Assembly (NCBI GenBank): GCA_023248095.1
Contig: JAHFFF010000001.1
Span: forward strand, 1 to 44,019
DNA length: 44,019 nucleotides
Reading direction: 5' to 3'
DNA from: Candidatus Omnitrophota bacterium
Lineage (GTDB): Bacteria; Omnitrophota; Gorgyraeia; 1-14-0-20-64-10
Positions 24,538 through 32,028 of this stretch are shown piece after piece. Made by a program: the position numbers and the translations under genes. The notes beneath the pieces were generated by a model. That model did not search any database. It had not been told where the DNA came from and worked only from the letters and a program-made list of their open reading frames with translations. Each line of letters opens with the position of its first letter. Positions within the stretch are counted from its first letter, which is position 1.

Positions 24538-25639
24538 GCAGAGGACTCCCTTTTTGTTGGAACACCGTGACAGCCTTCTTGAAGTCTTCGATGGTGTCGA
24601 TCTCTTTCCAGCCGGACCCGATGATCTCGCAATGGATGGGGACTCCCAGATCCGCCATTTCCTGGAAGAGATCGGTGAGATACGCCTTTTGAAACTGGTC
24701 GGCCCTCTGGAAGGGCCCGCCGTCGTAAAGAGCCTTGGCCCGATGGTAATGTCGCCGCAGGATCTCGCAACCCCTACGGGTCAGCTTGCACATCCCAATG
24801 AATTCCCCGTGCACCTCTTCCTTCTCGGCGGCAATCTTTCCGATCTTGATCACCTCGTTGTTGCTGTTAAAGATGACGTTCTCCGCCTCTTCAATCGGGT
24901 GGTCCTTCCGGCCAAGATAATAGTCCTTCCAGTCGATATCCACCCCGATCGCGATGTCCTTCTCGCATCGAAGAAGCCTCTTGACCACCGCCTCTTCATA
25001 CCAGATGTCCGTATAGGAGATGATAACCTCCCCATCCAGCTCTTCCTCTGCGCAGAAGAGGGAGGCCAGCATGTTGGTGGTCTGGGGGGTTGGGTTCTCA
25101 TAGTATCTTACCCCGGGGTTGTTGATCTTCTCCGCCTTATATCCCCGAACTACGGAGATCTCGCCGATTCTGCAGGAGCGAAGGGTTTCGAGCTGGGTCT
25201 GTAAGAGGGTCTTCCCGTTGAGAACGATGGCCATGCACTTCGGAAAATCCTCTGTCAGGGGCCTTAAGCGTGAACCTAGCCCAGCTGCCAGCAGAACAGC
25301 CTTCACCTCAACGGAGCCAATCCTCTTGGTCAAGTCTCGAATGCGCTGGGCTGAGGCCTGGTGCTGTTGGAGGGCCCTGAGAAGATTCACCGATTCGGGA
25401 TGGGCCTTCACGATGCCGGGCACATCCGGCGGGATTCGGTCAGGTTCTAGGCCGGCAAGATCAAACAGGTCCTCCTCCGCCGCGCCCAAGGCAGCGGCCA
25501 GCTTCTGAATGACTCCCTTCGAGGGTGGTTTGCGGTGCAGGCTTTCAATATCGCTCAAATAGGAGCTTGTAACGCCCACCCGTTGGGCTAGCCCTCTTAA
25601 GGAAAGGCCCGTCTTCTGGCGGAGGGTTTTGATCTCCAC
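24497..25639 (-). CDS. HTH domain fused to LicC/PntC-like cytidylyltransferase
   Basis: The 380-residue protein has a Xre-type HTH at about residues 5-62 (LSLRGLAQRVGVTSSYLSD), a helical linker with a likely coiled coil (about 85-110), and a nucleotidyltransferase domain from about 113. The domain keeps the full loop LAAGLGSRLRPL (117-128) with K134, SYTDIWYE, and WKEIDTIED (344-352), as in choline-phosphate and 2-aminoethylphosphonate cytidylyltransferases. The likely reaction is CTP plus a phosphonate or phosphate giving a CMP-activated group. The start is placed at GTG 25639, with AGGAAG 8 nt upstream. A TTG at 25708 adding 23 residues is also possible. It overlaps the MPnS-like gene by 41 nt. 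The HTH may bind DNA or may be a structural leftover as in HppE. Confidence 0.82.
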   Translation of the reverse strand: MEIKTLRQKTGLSLRGLAQRVGVTSSYLSDIESLHRKPPSKGVIQKLAAALGAAEEDLFDLAGLEPDRIPPDVPGIVKAHPESVNLLRALQQHQASAQRIRDLTKRIGSVEVKAVLLAAGLGSRLRPLTEDFPKCMAIVLNGKTLLQTQLETLRSCRIGEISVVRGYKAEKINNPGVRYYENPTPQTTNMLASLFCAEEELDGEVIISYTDIWYEEAVVKRLLRCEKDIAIGVDIDWKDYYLGRKDHPIEEAENVIFNSNNEVIKIGKIAAEKEEVHGEFIGMCKLTRRGCEILRRHYHRAKALYDGGPFQRADQFQKAYLTDLFQEMADLGVPIHCEIIGSGWKEIDTIEDFKKAVTVFQQKGSPLHVATSNVRSNRRV

Positions 25640-25715
25640 CCCAAAGGGCTTCCTAGAGGAGTTTCGAGTCTTTGATCCGTTGGTGTTTCGGGGGGTATCC
25701 CTGCGCAATGTTCAC

Positions 25716-25729
25716 CTATCAGCTATCAG
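25716..25729. repeat. Tandem 7-base repeat upstream of the HTH-nucleotidyltransferase gene
   Basis: On the plus strand CTATCAG occurs twice in direct succession (25716-25722 and 25723-25729). It lies between the stop of the glycerophosphotransferase-like gene and the start of the HTH-nucleotidyltransferase gene. It is one of few spots without tight coding overlap, and two HTH-containing proteins are encoded just downstream, so an operator is conceivable. A 14-base repeat can also occur by chance. Confidence 0.4.
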
Positions 25730-25748
25730 TTTACTAGGAGGCAGCTTA

Positions 25749-26873
25749 TCAAACTGTGAGACACAGTTCAAGGAGGAACTGGCCCCCGACCCTTCCCGCC
25801 GCTCCCGGGTGGTAAACCGATTGAGTGCGTTCCTCAAGGATTCGGTCCCGATAGGCGCTTTGATTCTCCAGCAGGTCGCGGACCTCGCTGCCCATTTGAC
25901 CGCTTCTCTCCACAAGGACGGTTTTCCCGATCCGGTCCCGAAGGCGAACCTCCAGGGGGATGATCCCAAGCTCCTCATAGCGAGGGTTGTGGACCTTACG
26001 CGGCACCTCCATAAACAGGACTGGCCTTTCGGTCCCGAAGGCGTATTCCAAGGCGATGCCTGACCAGTCGGTGATCAGGACATCGGATTCGAGAAGGGTT
26101 TGATCCGTCAGCGGTCCGAAATCCCACTTGACCTTGGAATCCTCAGGCCATTTCTGCCTGAGTTGGGCCAACCTCTTGGGATAACGCTTGACCCACTCCG
26201 GGTGGGGCCGAATGACCACGGTAAAATCATCCTTCACCAGGGCGCGGACCACTTCGGAGACACAGGATTCCAGGATGTTGTCCGCCCCCCAGGAGGGGGC
26301 GATGAGAACCCTCCTACCAGCTGGGGCCAAGGAGTCCGATCGCATCTGAAGAAGGCGGTCTAGGGAGGGATAGCCGACCTCCAGGAGCTGCTTGGCAGGG
26401 GTCTGATAGAGCTGCTCGGAACGGCGCAGTTCCGACAGGTGGTGAGGGCCGACGCAGAAGATGACGTCGTAGTGATCGAACGCTCCGAAGCGATAAATCA
26501 TGTGTGTGCTGACCATGGCGTGGAAAATGTAGACGTGCCGGGTACCCCAGACCGATCGGCGGATACTGTAGCGATTCAAATCCGGCAGGGTCATCACGAG
26601 AACCTTCGCATCCAAAAAGAGGATGACGAAGGGGAGCAGGTGTTTGAAGTAGAAACTCCTCAGGCGATCGGGTGCCTGCGAAAGGATGGGGTCGTCCGGC
26701 TCCGAGGTGATGTAGCAAATCGTCAAAGAGGGCTGCCTCAAGAGCTCGCGGATGAATCCCTCGAAATAGGGGAGGTAGCCCCTGCCCTCCGTATAAAAGA
26801 CGATCTGTCTTTCTTCTTTGCGCAGGCCAACGAAGCGTTTCAGATCAACGCATTCGCGAAGAAAGGAGCGCAT
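25749..26873 (-). CDS. CDP-glycerol glycerophosphotransferase-like protein (TagB/TagF type)
   Basis: The 374-residue protein matches the Glyphos_transf family: FYTEGRGYLPYFEGFI (about residues 26-41), VFIFHAMVSTH-like YIFHAMVST (about 112-120), CVGPHHLSEL, VLIAPSWGAD (about 189-198), VVIRPHPEW (about 220-228) and ITDWSGIALEYAFG (about 266-279). Family members move a phospho-polyol from a CDP donor onto a growing chain in teichoic acids or capsules. Its place between a cytidylyltransferase and a membrane peptide suggests transfer of a CMP-activated phosphonate or polyol phosphate to the glycan. It starts at ATG 26873; GGGAGG lies directly against the start. A longer frame exists upstream but would overlap the 47-aa gene. 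Confidence 0.85.
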   Translation of the reverse strand: MRSFLRECVDLKRFVGLRKEERQIVFYTEGRGYLPYFEGFIRELLRQPSLTICYITSEPDDPILSQAPDRLRSFYFKHLLPFVILFLDAKVLVMTLPDLNRYSIRRSVWGTRHVYIFHAMVSTHMIYRFGAFDHYDVIFCVGPHHLSELRRSEQLYQTPAKQLLEVGYPSLDRLLQMRSDSLAPAGRRVLIAPSWGADNILESCVSEVVRALVKDDFTVVIRPHPEWVKRYPKRLAQLRQKWPEDSKVKWDFGPLTDQTLLESDVLITDWSGIALEYAFGTERPVLFMEVPRKVHNPRYEELGIIPLEVRLRDRIGKTVLVERSGQMGSEVRDLLENQSAYRDRILEERTQSVYHPGAAGRVGGQFLLELCLTV

Positions 26874-26886
26874 CCTCCCGCACTCT

Positions 26887-27030
26887 CTACTTCTTTCGAG
26901 TCCAAAAGGATTTAATCGAGTACAAGATCGATCGGATTCCGATGAAGATCGACCCAATCCCGACAACGATCAGCTGAATGAGAAGACCGCCCGTTCCTGG
27001 GTTCATGTAGGCCAGTGGCATCTGGATCAT
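26887..27030 (-). CDS. 47-residue membrane peptide with YxxPGTG motif
   Basis: This tiny gene encodes MIQMPLAYMNPGTGG, then one hydrophobic helix (about residues 15-35) and a basic end KSFWTRKK. Small proteins with a Y(L/I/V)(D/N)PGTG(S/G) start and one helix are common beside sulfatase-fold and glycan genes; their function is unknown to me. The case for a real gene is the ribosome site AGGAGG 7 nt before ATG 27030 and the tight fit between neighbours (11 nt after one, 13 nt before the next). It may be a membrane partner for the glycerophosphotransferase-like protein, which lacks membrane segments. Confidence 0.75.
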   Translation of the reverse strand: MIQMPLAYMNPGTGGLLIQLIVVGIGSIFIGIRSILYSIKSFWTRKK

Positions 27031-27041
27031 GGTTTTTCCTC

Positions 27042-27713
27042 CTAGGGTTGAATCCAAAAGGCATAATCTGGAATCCAAAACAACGATTTCTTGCCGGAGT
27101 TATTGGCGGCGTCCCCGATGCCGATGAACTGGCAACCGGCTTGCTCCGCAGCCTGGGCATCCTCCTCCTGATCGCCGAAGAAGATCAGCTCCTCCTTTGA
27201 AAGCAGGAATTCGGAGCGAAGGCCCTGCAGCCATTGGGCCTTATGGACGGGGGCCCCTTGGATGAAGCGGAAATAAGCGGCCCATCCCCGCTGGGTTAAG
27301 ATCTGCGTGAGGACCTCCTGGGGAGTGGAGGAAAGCAGCCCGATGCAATGAGTCCGAGAAACGGAACGAAGGAATTCTTCGGCATAGGGGATCCCGGATG
27401 CGGCAACAATCTTCTGCGTCGTAGCAGCCTCGAAACGATTGTGAAGCTCCTGCTCGACCTGCGGGGTCAGGGGGCGTTCGAGGATTCGATCATAGACGTA
27501 CCGAAACTTCTCCCGTCGAGGTGTGTGATGGTTCGCCCAGCAGTAAGCGAGGATTTCCTGTTTGCGCTCCGGGAAGTTGGCGAAACACACCTCGAAGGCC
27601 GCTCGCTTGATGGAGTTGGAATCCACCAGGGTTCCGTCAAAGTCGAAGATCAGTGCGCGGGCAGCTTGAACCAGTTCCCGTACCGTTGTTTGCTCAGCGG
27701 GACCAGATTTCAT
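27042..27713 (-). CDS. HAD-superfamily phosphatase
   Basis: The 223-residue protein is a HAD hydrolase. Motif I is ALIFDFDGTLVDSN (about residues 20-33), with D24 as nucleophile and D26. Motif II is LLSSTPQEV (about 125-133). The motif III lysine is likely in PVHKAQWL (about 154-161), and motif IV is IFFGDQEEDAQAA (about 177-189). The cap domain inserted after motif I is helical, as in phosphoglycolate and beta-phosphoglucomutase relatives. It probably dephosphorylates a sugar-phosphate intermediate from the isomerase/transaldolase genes upstream. ATG 27713 overlaps the methyltransferase gene by 20 nt. Confidence 0.87.
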   Translation of the reverse strand: MKSGPAEQTTVRELVQAARALIFDFDGTLVDSNSIKRAAFEVCFANFPERKQEILAYCWANHHTPRREKFRYVYDRILERPLTPQVEQELHNRFEAATTQKIVAASGIPYAEEFLRSVSRTHCIGLLSSTPQEVLTQILTQRGWAAYFRFIQGAPVHKAQWLQGLRSEFLLSKEELIFFGDQEEDAQAAEQAGCQFIGIGDAANNSGKKSLFWIPDYAFWIQP

Positions 27714-28452
27714 TCGACTTCCTACCCGTGGGATCTGCCCAGACTCGCCGGAGCCCCGCCTGCTCTAACAACAACGCGCATCGCCGCCGGAGCTCGGGTT
27801 GGGATAATTCAAGGATCAAGGAGCGGAGGGTGGCCGACCGCAAGGTTTCCGAAGCCCCTTCCAGAATGGCCGGCTCGGTTCCATCCACATCGATCTTCAA
27901 ACAATTCGGAAGGCGCTGCGTCTCGTGGCAGAACCGGTCCAGCGTGGTGACGGCAATCCCTTCCCGGCCGATGACCGCAGCCTTATGAGCCGTCTGGAGG
28001 AGGGAGGTGGGAGATTCCGTATGCAGAGCCGCTCCCGGAGTCCAATCTTGGATGTGCAGTCGGCTCAAGCCCACCCGGTTCCCGAGGGCCACGGAATAAA
28101 CCTCTACCCGATCCTGGAGGGCGTTGTGCAACAGGTTCTGTCGGAGGAGAAAGAGATTGGAATATTCCGGTTCAAAGGCAATCACCTGAGCCCTCGGGTG
28201 ACGCAGGGCCGCATAGATGGAATAGGAGCCGATGTTGGCGCCGATGTCGAAAAAGAGGTCTTCCGCCTGCACCCAACGGTCGATCCAGTCGAGAGTCTCC
28301 GGCTCCTTTACATTGTAGGTACGCCAACGGTAGTACGTCACGGGATTGTCCGATTGAAGGGTGAAGGTCAGGCCGCGGGCGAAAACCTTCCGCCGGGGAG
28401 CGAAGGCCGACAGGGCGGCCCAGCGTAGGCGCGACAAACGGTTCCTAACCAC
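27694..28452 (-). CDS. FkbM-family methyltransferase
   Basis: The 252-residue protein is an FkbM-type O-methyltransferase. SAM motif I is FFDIGANIGSYSIYAA (about residues 57-72), followed by VIAFEPEYSNLFLLRQN and VALGNRVGLS. Then comes LKIDVDGTEPAILEGA (about 183-198), whose DVDGxE matches the family's DVEGxE. It most likely O-methylates a glycan sugar. The frame extends further upstream but that part lies over the aldolase gene in another frame, so the start was set at GTG 28452. A TTG at 28437 has a better AGGAA site and is the main alternative. Confidence 0.85.
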   Translation of the reverse strand: MVRNRLSRLRWAALSAFAPRRKVFARGLTFTLQSDNPVTYYRWRTYNVKEPETLDWIDRWVQAEDLFFDIGANIGSYSIYAALRHPRAQVIAFEPEYSNLFLLRQNLLHNALQDRVEVYSVALGNRVGLSRLHIQDWTPGAALHTESPTSLLQTAHKAAVIGREGIAVTTLDRFCHETQRLPNCLKIDVDGTEPAILEGASETLRSATLRSLILELSQPELRRRCALLLEQAGLRRVWADPTGRKSNEIWSR

Positions 28453-29248
28453 GACGGGGCCCCCGGGTAAATCCCCGCATGCGCTGGGCCCACTTCCAGA
28501 GGGTGAACACGTCCGAACCCAGCACGATAAACGTATAGCCAGCCCGGAAGGCGGCTCGAACCTGGGTGGCCGTTGGGTCAACCAATTGCGTCCCGCATGC
28601 CTTTCCCCGAGCGCGACAGACTCGGCTGACCGCGCGACAGGCACTCTGCACCAAGGGATGGGAAAGTTGTCCGGGGATGCCGAGGCTCCCCGAGAGGTCG
28701 TAGGGGCCGACCATGGCCCCGTCGACCGCCGGGTGGGAAACCAGCGCCTCCACTGCCTCAACGCCCTCTTGGGATTCAATCTGTATAAGGAAGATAGACC
28801 GGCGGTTCCAACCCGACACGTATCGGTCGAAATCAAACCCATAGCCCTGCGCTCGAGCCACCCCATAGGAGCGCTTTCCAACCGGTGGATAAAGGAGGCT
28901 GTTCGCGATCTCTTCTACCTGAGCGATGTGGGTGACATTCGGAACGATGATCCCGTCGGCACCCGAGTCCAGGAGCCGGCGGATGGGGGAACCGTCATGG
29001 GAAGGCAGGCGGGGAAGGCACGGGACGCCGTGGGACTGAGAAGCGGCGATGATCCTCTGTGCCTGCTCCTGGTTGATCGTGCTGTGTTCCAGGTCGATCC
29101 CGATGAAGTCAACCTCCATGCCGGTCAATATCTCCGTGATGGAGGGATGGGCCAAGGAGGTCCATCCGGCAAAGAGCGGCTTTCGTTGCCGAAGCTTCCT
29201 TTTTAGTTGTGCGGCTGCAGTGTCGATGGAAGCAGTGGTTGGGTCCAT
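28445..29248 (-). CDS. HpcH/HpaI-family aldolase
   Basis: The 267-residue protein is a class II pyruvate aldolase of the HpcH/HpaI family. It has FIGIDLEHSTI (about residues 48-58), DSGADGIIVPNV (about 93-104), IFLIQIESQEGVEAVEAL (about 151-168, metal-binding Glu) and DGAMVGPYDLSGSLGIPG (about 175-192, metal-binding Asp). The family adds pyruvate or a pyruvate enolate to an aldehyde, or splits the product; 2-keto-3-deoxy acids are typical. In this operon it could make a Kdo-like acid for the KdsB-like enzyme. It starts at ATG 29248 with AGAGG upstream and overlaps the GT4 gene by 46 nt. Confidence 0.87.
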   Translation of the reverse strand: MDPTTASIDTAAAQLKRKLRQRKPLFAGWTSLAHPSITEILTGMEVDFIGIDLEHSTINQEQAQRIIAASQSHGVPCLPRLPSHDGSPIRRLLDSGADGIIVPNVTHIAQVEEIANSLLYPPVGKRSYGVARAQGYGFDFDRYVSGWNRRSIFLIQIESQEGVEAVEALVSHPAVDGAMVGPYDLSGSLGIPGQLSHPLVQSACRAVSRVCRARGKACGTQLVDPTATQVRAAFRAGYTFIVLGSDVFTLWKWAQRMRGFTRGPRRG

Positions 29249-30432
29249 GGATCCTCTTTGGTCTCCTCTGCAGGGAGGCCCTTCAGGAAGGCCTCCAGGC
29301 GATCCGTTGCCTTCTCCCAGGTGTACCGGCGAGCCGTCGCAACCCCGTTGTCGCGCAGCGTGTCTCGCAACCTGACATCGGAGATCAGCCGCCGCACGTT
29401 GTGGACCATCCCATCGATGTCGACCGGGGAGCAGACCATGCAGTTCTGCTCGTGAAGCGCATATTCATCCACCCCAGAAACCAGCGTGGTCGCCACGGCG
29501 CAACCGGACGCCATGGCCTCCAAGGGGATTGCGGGAAATCCCTCGTACTGGCTCGGAAAGACCAGGATGTCGGTTTGCCGGTACATCCGTGGATAATCCT
29601 CCCCCGTCAGGTACCCGTAGTGGAAATCAAAGAGAGCTCGGTGTTCCGGTTTGACCCCGTTTCCCACCGTGCAATAGAGAACCTTCCCGTTCAAGGGAAG
29701 TTCTCGAAGCCGGCGGATCACCGCGCAGCCGAAATCCTGCCCCTTCTGCGGATGGTCCTGAACGAATAGGGTGACCCGCAGCGGCTGAGGGTTACCCCGG
29801 CGTCCACTGTCAGTGAACTCCTCGGTGTTCACCCCATTCGGGATTACGACCCCTACCGGTATTCCCAGGCCGTTTGCGGACTCCTTCGCCCGCCGGCTGA
29901 CGGCGAACAGCGGAACAGGAAACCTTCGATAGAAGGAGACGCAAAACTCCCGCCAGCTTGCGATCTCCTGCGCAGGCTCCGCCGTGCCTGCCTGGTAGTC
30001 TAATCGGATGCTGCTGACAACCTTCCCCTTTCGGGGTGTAAGAAGTGCGAGATGGCCCAGGAGATAGCATTGGAGGGCCACCACCACATCGGCATCGGGC
30101 ATGTTCCCTTCCGTCGGAACCGCCAGGTAACGGTGGATCCGGACGCGGGGATCCAGCTTGTGCCCGGTCTTGGCGAACCAGGGCCGGCAGATCAGGAGCG
30201 CCCTCATGTACGGGATGACCAGCCAGTGCAGGAATCGATTCGTGCGCCGCAGGGCATCCACCCTCTGCTGGGAATCCCTCCGGAGTTTCCAGCAGACAAA
30301 GTCGAAGAAGTCAAACCGGGGGACCGAAACGATGATCGTATGTCCTCTCCGAACGAGCCGATTGGCGTATTCCACGGTGACTCGGGTCTGGCTGCTGGAG
30401 TTGTTGGCTGCCAGGATGAAGTGGATCCTCAT
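29203..30432 (-). CDS. Family 4 glycosyltransferase
   Basis: The 409-residue protein is a GT-B transferase. It begins MRIHFILAANNSSSQTR and has VVALQCYLLGHLAL, VIPNGVNTEEF (about residues 196-206), VTLFVQDHPQKG and the C-terminal donor site YEGFPAIPLEAMASGCAVATT (starting near 303) with E-x7-E type acidic residues. It uses a nucleotide sugar in the cytoplasm. The start is ATG 30432, making an ATGA overlap; an in-frame TTG at 30438 is less likely. Confidence 0.92.
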   Translation of the reverse strand: MRIHFILAANNSSSQTRVTVEYANRLVRRGHTIIVSVPRFDFFDFVCWKLRRDSQQRVDALRRTNRFLHWLVIPYMRALLICRPWFAKTGHKLDPRVRIHRYLAVPTEGNMPDADVVVALQCYLLGHLALLTPRKGKVVSSIRLDYQAGTAEPAQEIASWREFCVSFYRRFPVPLFAVSRRAKESANGLGIPVGVVIPNGVNTEEFTDSGRRGNPQPLRVTLFVQDHPQKGQDFGCAVIRRLRELPLNGKVLYCTVGNGVKPEHRALFDFHYGYLTGEDYPRMYRQTDILVFPSQYEGFPAIPLEAMASGCAVATTLVSGVDEYALHEQNCMVCSPVDIDGMVHNVRRLISDVRLRDTLRDNGVATARRYTWEKATDRLEAFLKGLPAEETKEDPWTQPLLPSTLQPHN

Positions 30433-31298
30433 CGCCAACGGAGCATCCCTAGCAGGCGGTGAAGGATCCGCTCACCGATGGGGTGGTGCGCCGACCTCTC
30501 TTCCCGGTCGATCACTTGAACGCGCTGACGATGGTCCGACTCCAGAAAGACCCCTACGGCGGTCTCGGCGGTACCGGTTTCCGGCAGGTAGCATTCCTTC
30601 GGCAGGAAGCGGTTCCCTACCCCCCCTAACACCATGTGGTTTCGGTAGAGGATCACCTCACAGTCGGGGATCCGCCGCCGGATTTGGTCGATCAATTCCT
30701 CGATGTTAAAGACGATGTACGGCATCCAGCCCCGGTAGTGGTACTGGCAGGAGCTCTCGGGATCTAGAACGGTAGGCCCCCTATCCCGGGTGCGGGTCCG
30801 AAGGACTAGAAGGCGCAGGCTGACCCCTAGCAACTGAGCCAGGAAACTGAAGGGATCCGTCTGATGATGAAGAACGTCCTTCGTGTAGACGATCTCCCAT
30901 CGTGTGGGGAGGCGCTGGCGGCCCAAGTTCTCTTCAAGGCTCATCGCCGGATCCGATGCGAAGAAGTGCCCCGCCGGATATTTTTGGCGAGCCCGCTCCA
31001 GCGCGGCAAGGGAGATGTCGATCCCCGTGTAGCTCGGCCGGGGATGTTTCAATCGCATGTAACGGTAGAACTCGCCGGTGGCACAGCCAACCTCCAGGAG
31101 ATGGGTCGGCCGGCTCCTGACCAGATAGTCATTGAGTAAACGAACGTCGTTGAAGGACTCGTAGTTTCGGACGAGCATGCGATTGAGCAACGAGGAGCGG
31201 CCGTCAAAGTGACTCGCGTGCTCGTCATTCTGCCAGTCGGAATACCACCTTTCTTTCCCGGCCGCAGCCGGATCGGTACCAACCGTGAGGGATCTCAA
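30429..31298 (-). CDS. Class I SAM-dependent methyltransferase
   Basis: The 289-residue protein has SAM motif I LLEVGCATGEFYRYM (about residues 67-81), motif II YTGIDISLAALERAR (about 89-103) and VYTKDVLHHQTDPF (about 136-149). The C-terminal half has CYLPETGTAETAVG and no known added domain. It resembles glycan O-methyltransferases. The start is TTG 31298, supported by AGGAGA 7 nt before it; no ATG occurs nearby upstream. Substrate unknown. Confidence 0.82.
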   Translation of the reverse strand: MRSLTVGTDPAAAGKERWYSDWQNDEHASHFDGRSSLLNRMLVRNYESFNDVRLLNDYLVRSRPTHLLEVGCATGEFYRYMRLKHPRPSYTGIDISLAALERARQKYPAGHFFASDPAMSLEENLGRQRLPTRWEIVYTKDVLHHQTDPFSFLAQLLGVSLRLLVLRTRTRDRGPTVLDPESSCQYHYRGWMPYIVFNIEELIDQIRRRIPDCEVILYRNHMVLGGVGNRFLPKECYLPETGTAETAVGVFLESDHRQRVQVIDREERSAHHPIGERILHRLLGMLRWR

Positions 31299-31308
31299 CA
31301 GGGGTCTC

Positions 31309-32028
31309 CTAGGTCTTCATCCGAAGCCTCGGCCCCGACAGCCGCGCGCCGTCACGGAGGAACATCTGGACCGTCTCCTTGCTGTAGGGATGCACCAGCA
31401 TTCCCTCTAATAACTCAGGCAGCGCCGTGACGATATCGGCGCCTGCTTCAAACCATTGGATGATGTTGAGCACCTCGCGGGTCGACCCTACGATGATCTT
31501 CGCCGAGCTTCCGAAGCTGTCCAGAAGCTGACGGAGGCGACGGATCTCACCGACCGAATCATAGCCCATGTTGTTCACCCGGCCACCGAACAGGGAAACG
31601 TACGTGGCTCCGGCCATGGCCGCCAGGAGGCACTGCTGCGCGCTCATCATGGCGGTGACGTTGACGCGGATGTCGTGGCTGGCCTCCAGCTCGTGAACGA
31701 TCCGCAGATTCTCCGTGCCGCCTTCCGGGCCATGAATCGGAATCTTGACGTTCACGTTCTTTCCCCAACCTGCAAACATCTGCGCCTGCTCGATCATCTC
31801 TCGTGGGTCATTGGAAATGACCTCCAAAGAGACTGGCAGCGGATCGATCAGTTGCAGGATCTCCCTGCAGTGCTTCTCGATGCCCGACCAGCCTCCACCC
31901 ACCCCGTCTTTGACCAGGATCGTCGGATTGGTCGTGACCCCCCGAACGATTCCCAGGGTGTGGTACTTCTGAATCTCATCGAGCTTCCCGGTGTCCAGGA
32001 AGATGCCCGTCAGATTTCCAATGTTCAT
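31309..32028 (-). CDS. Transaldolase / fructose-6-phosphate-aldolase-like enzyme
   Basis: The 239-residue protein matches the small transaldolase (TalC/FSA) family: IFLDTGKLDEI (about residues 9-19), VTTNPTILVK (31-40), NVNVKIPIHG with the Schiff-base Lys95, and RVNVTAMMSAQQ (about 117-128). It lacks the longer inserts of TalB. The family moves or splits a dihydroxyacetone unit on sugar phosphates. Next to the SIS isomerase it may supply a heptulose or other ketose phosphate. ATG 32028 makes an ATGA overlap and has AAGGAG 7 nt before it. Confidence 0.9.
   Translation of the reverse strand: MNIGNLTGIFLDTGKLDEIQKYHTLGIVRGVTTNPTILVKDGVGGGWSGIEKHCREILQLIDPLPVSLEVISNDPREMIEQAQMFAGWGKNVNVKIPIHGPEGGTENLRIVHELEASHDIRVNVTAMMSAQQCLLAAMAGATYVSLFGGRVNNMGYDSVGEIRRLRQLLDSFGSSAKIIVGSTREVLNIIQWFEAGADIVTALPELLEGMLVHPYSKETVQMFLRDGARLSGPRLRMKT

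Noticed and set aside
23809..25639. Both HTH genes as plain transcription regulators
   Set aside because: One has a complete nucleotidyltransferase domain and the other matches HppE residue by residue at the active site. A regulatory side role stays possible.
28453..28881. N-terminal extension of the FkbM methyltransferase
   Set aside because: The added residues fall within the aldolase gene in another frame and do not look like a domain. FkbM proteins are usually about 250 residues.
28361..29206. Plus-strand frame of about 281 codons
   Set aside because: It mirrors the HpcH/HpaI aldolase, which has clear metal-binding motifs on the minus strand.
28445..29248. HpcH/HpaI gene as a PEP mutase or phosphonopyruvate hydrolase
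   Set aside because: It lacks EDKxFPKxNS and DxDTGYGN and has HpcH/HpaI metal motifs instead.
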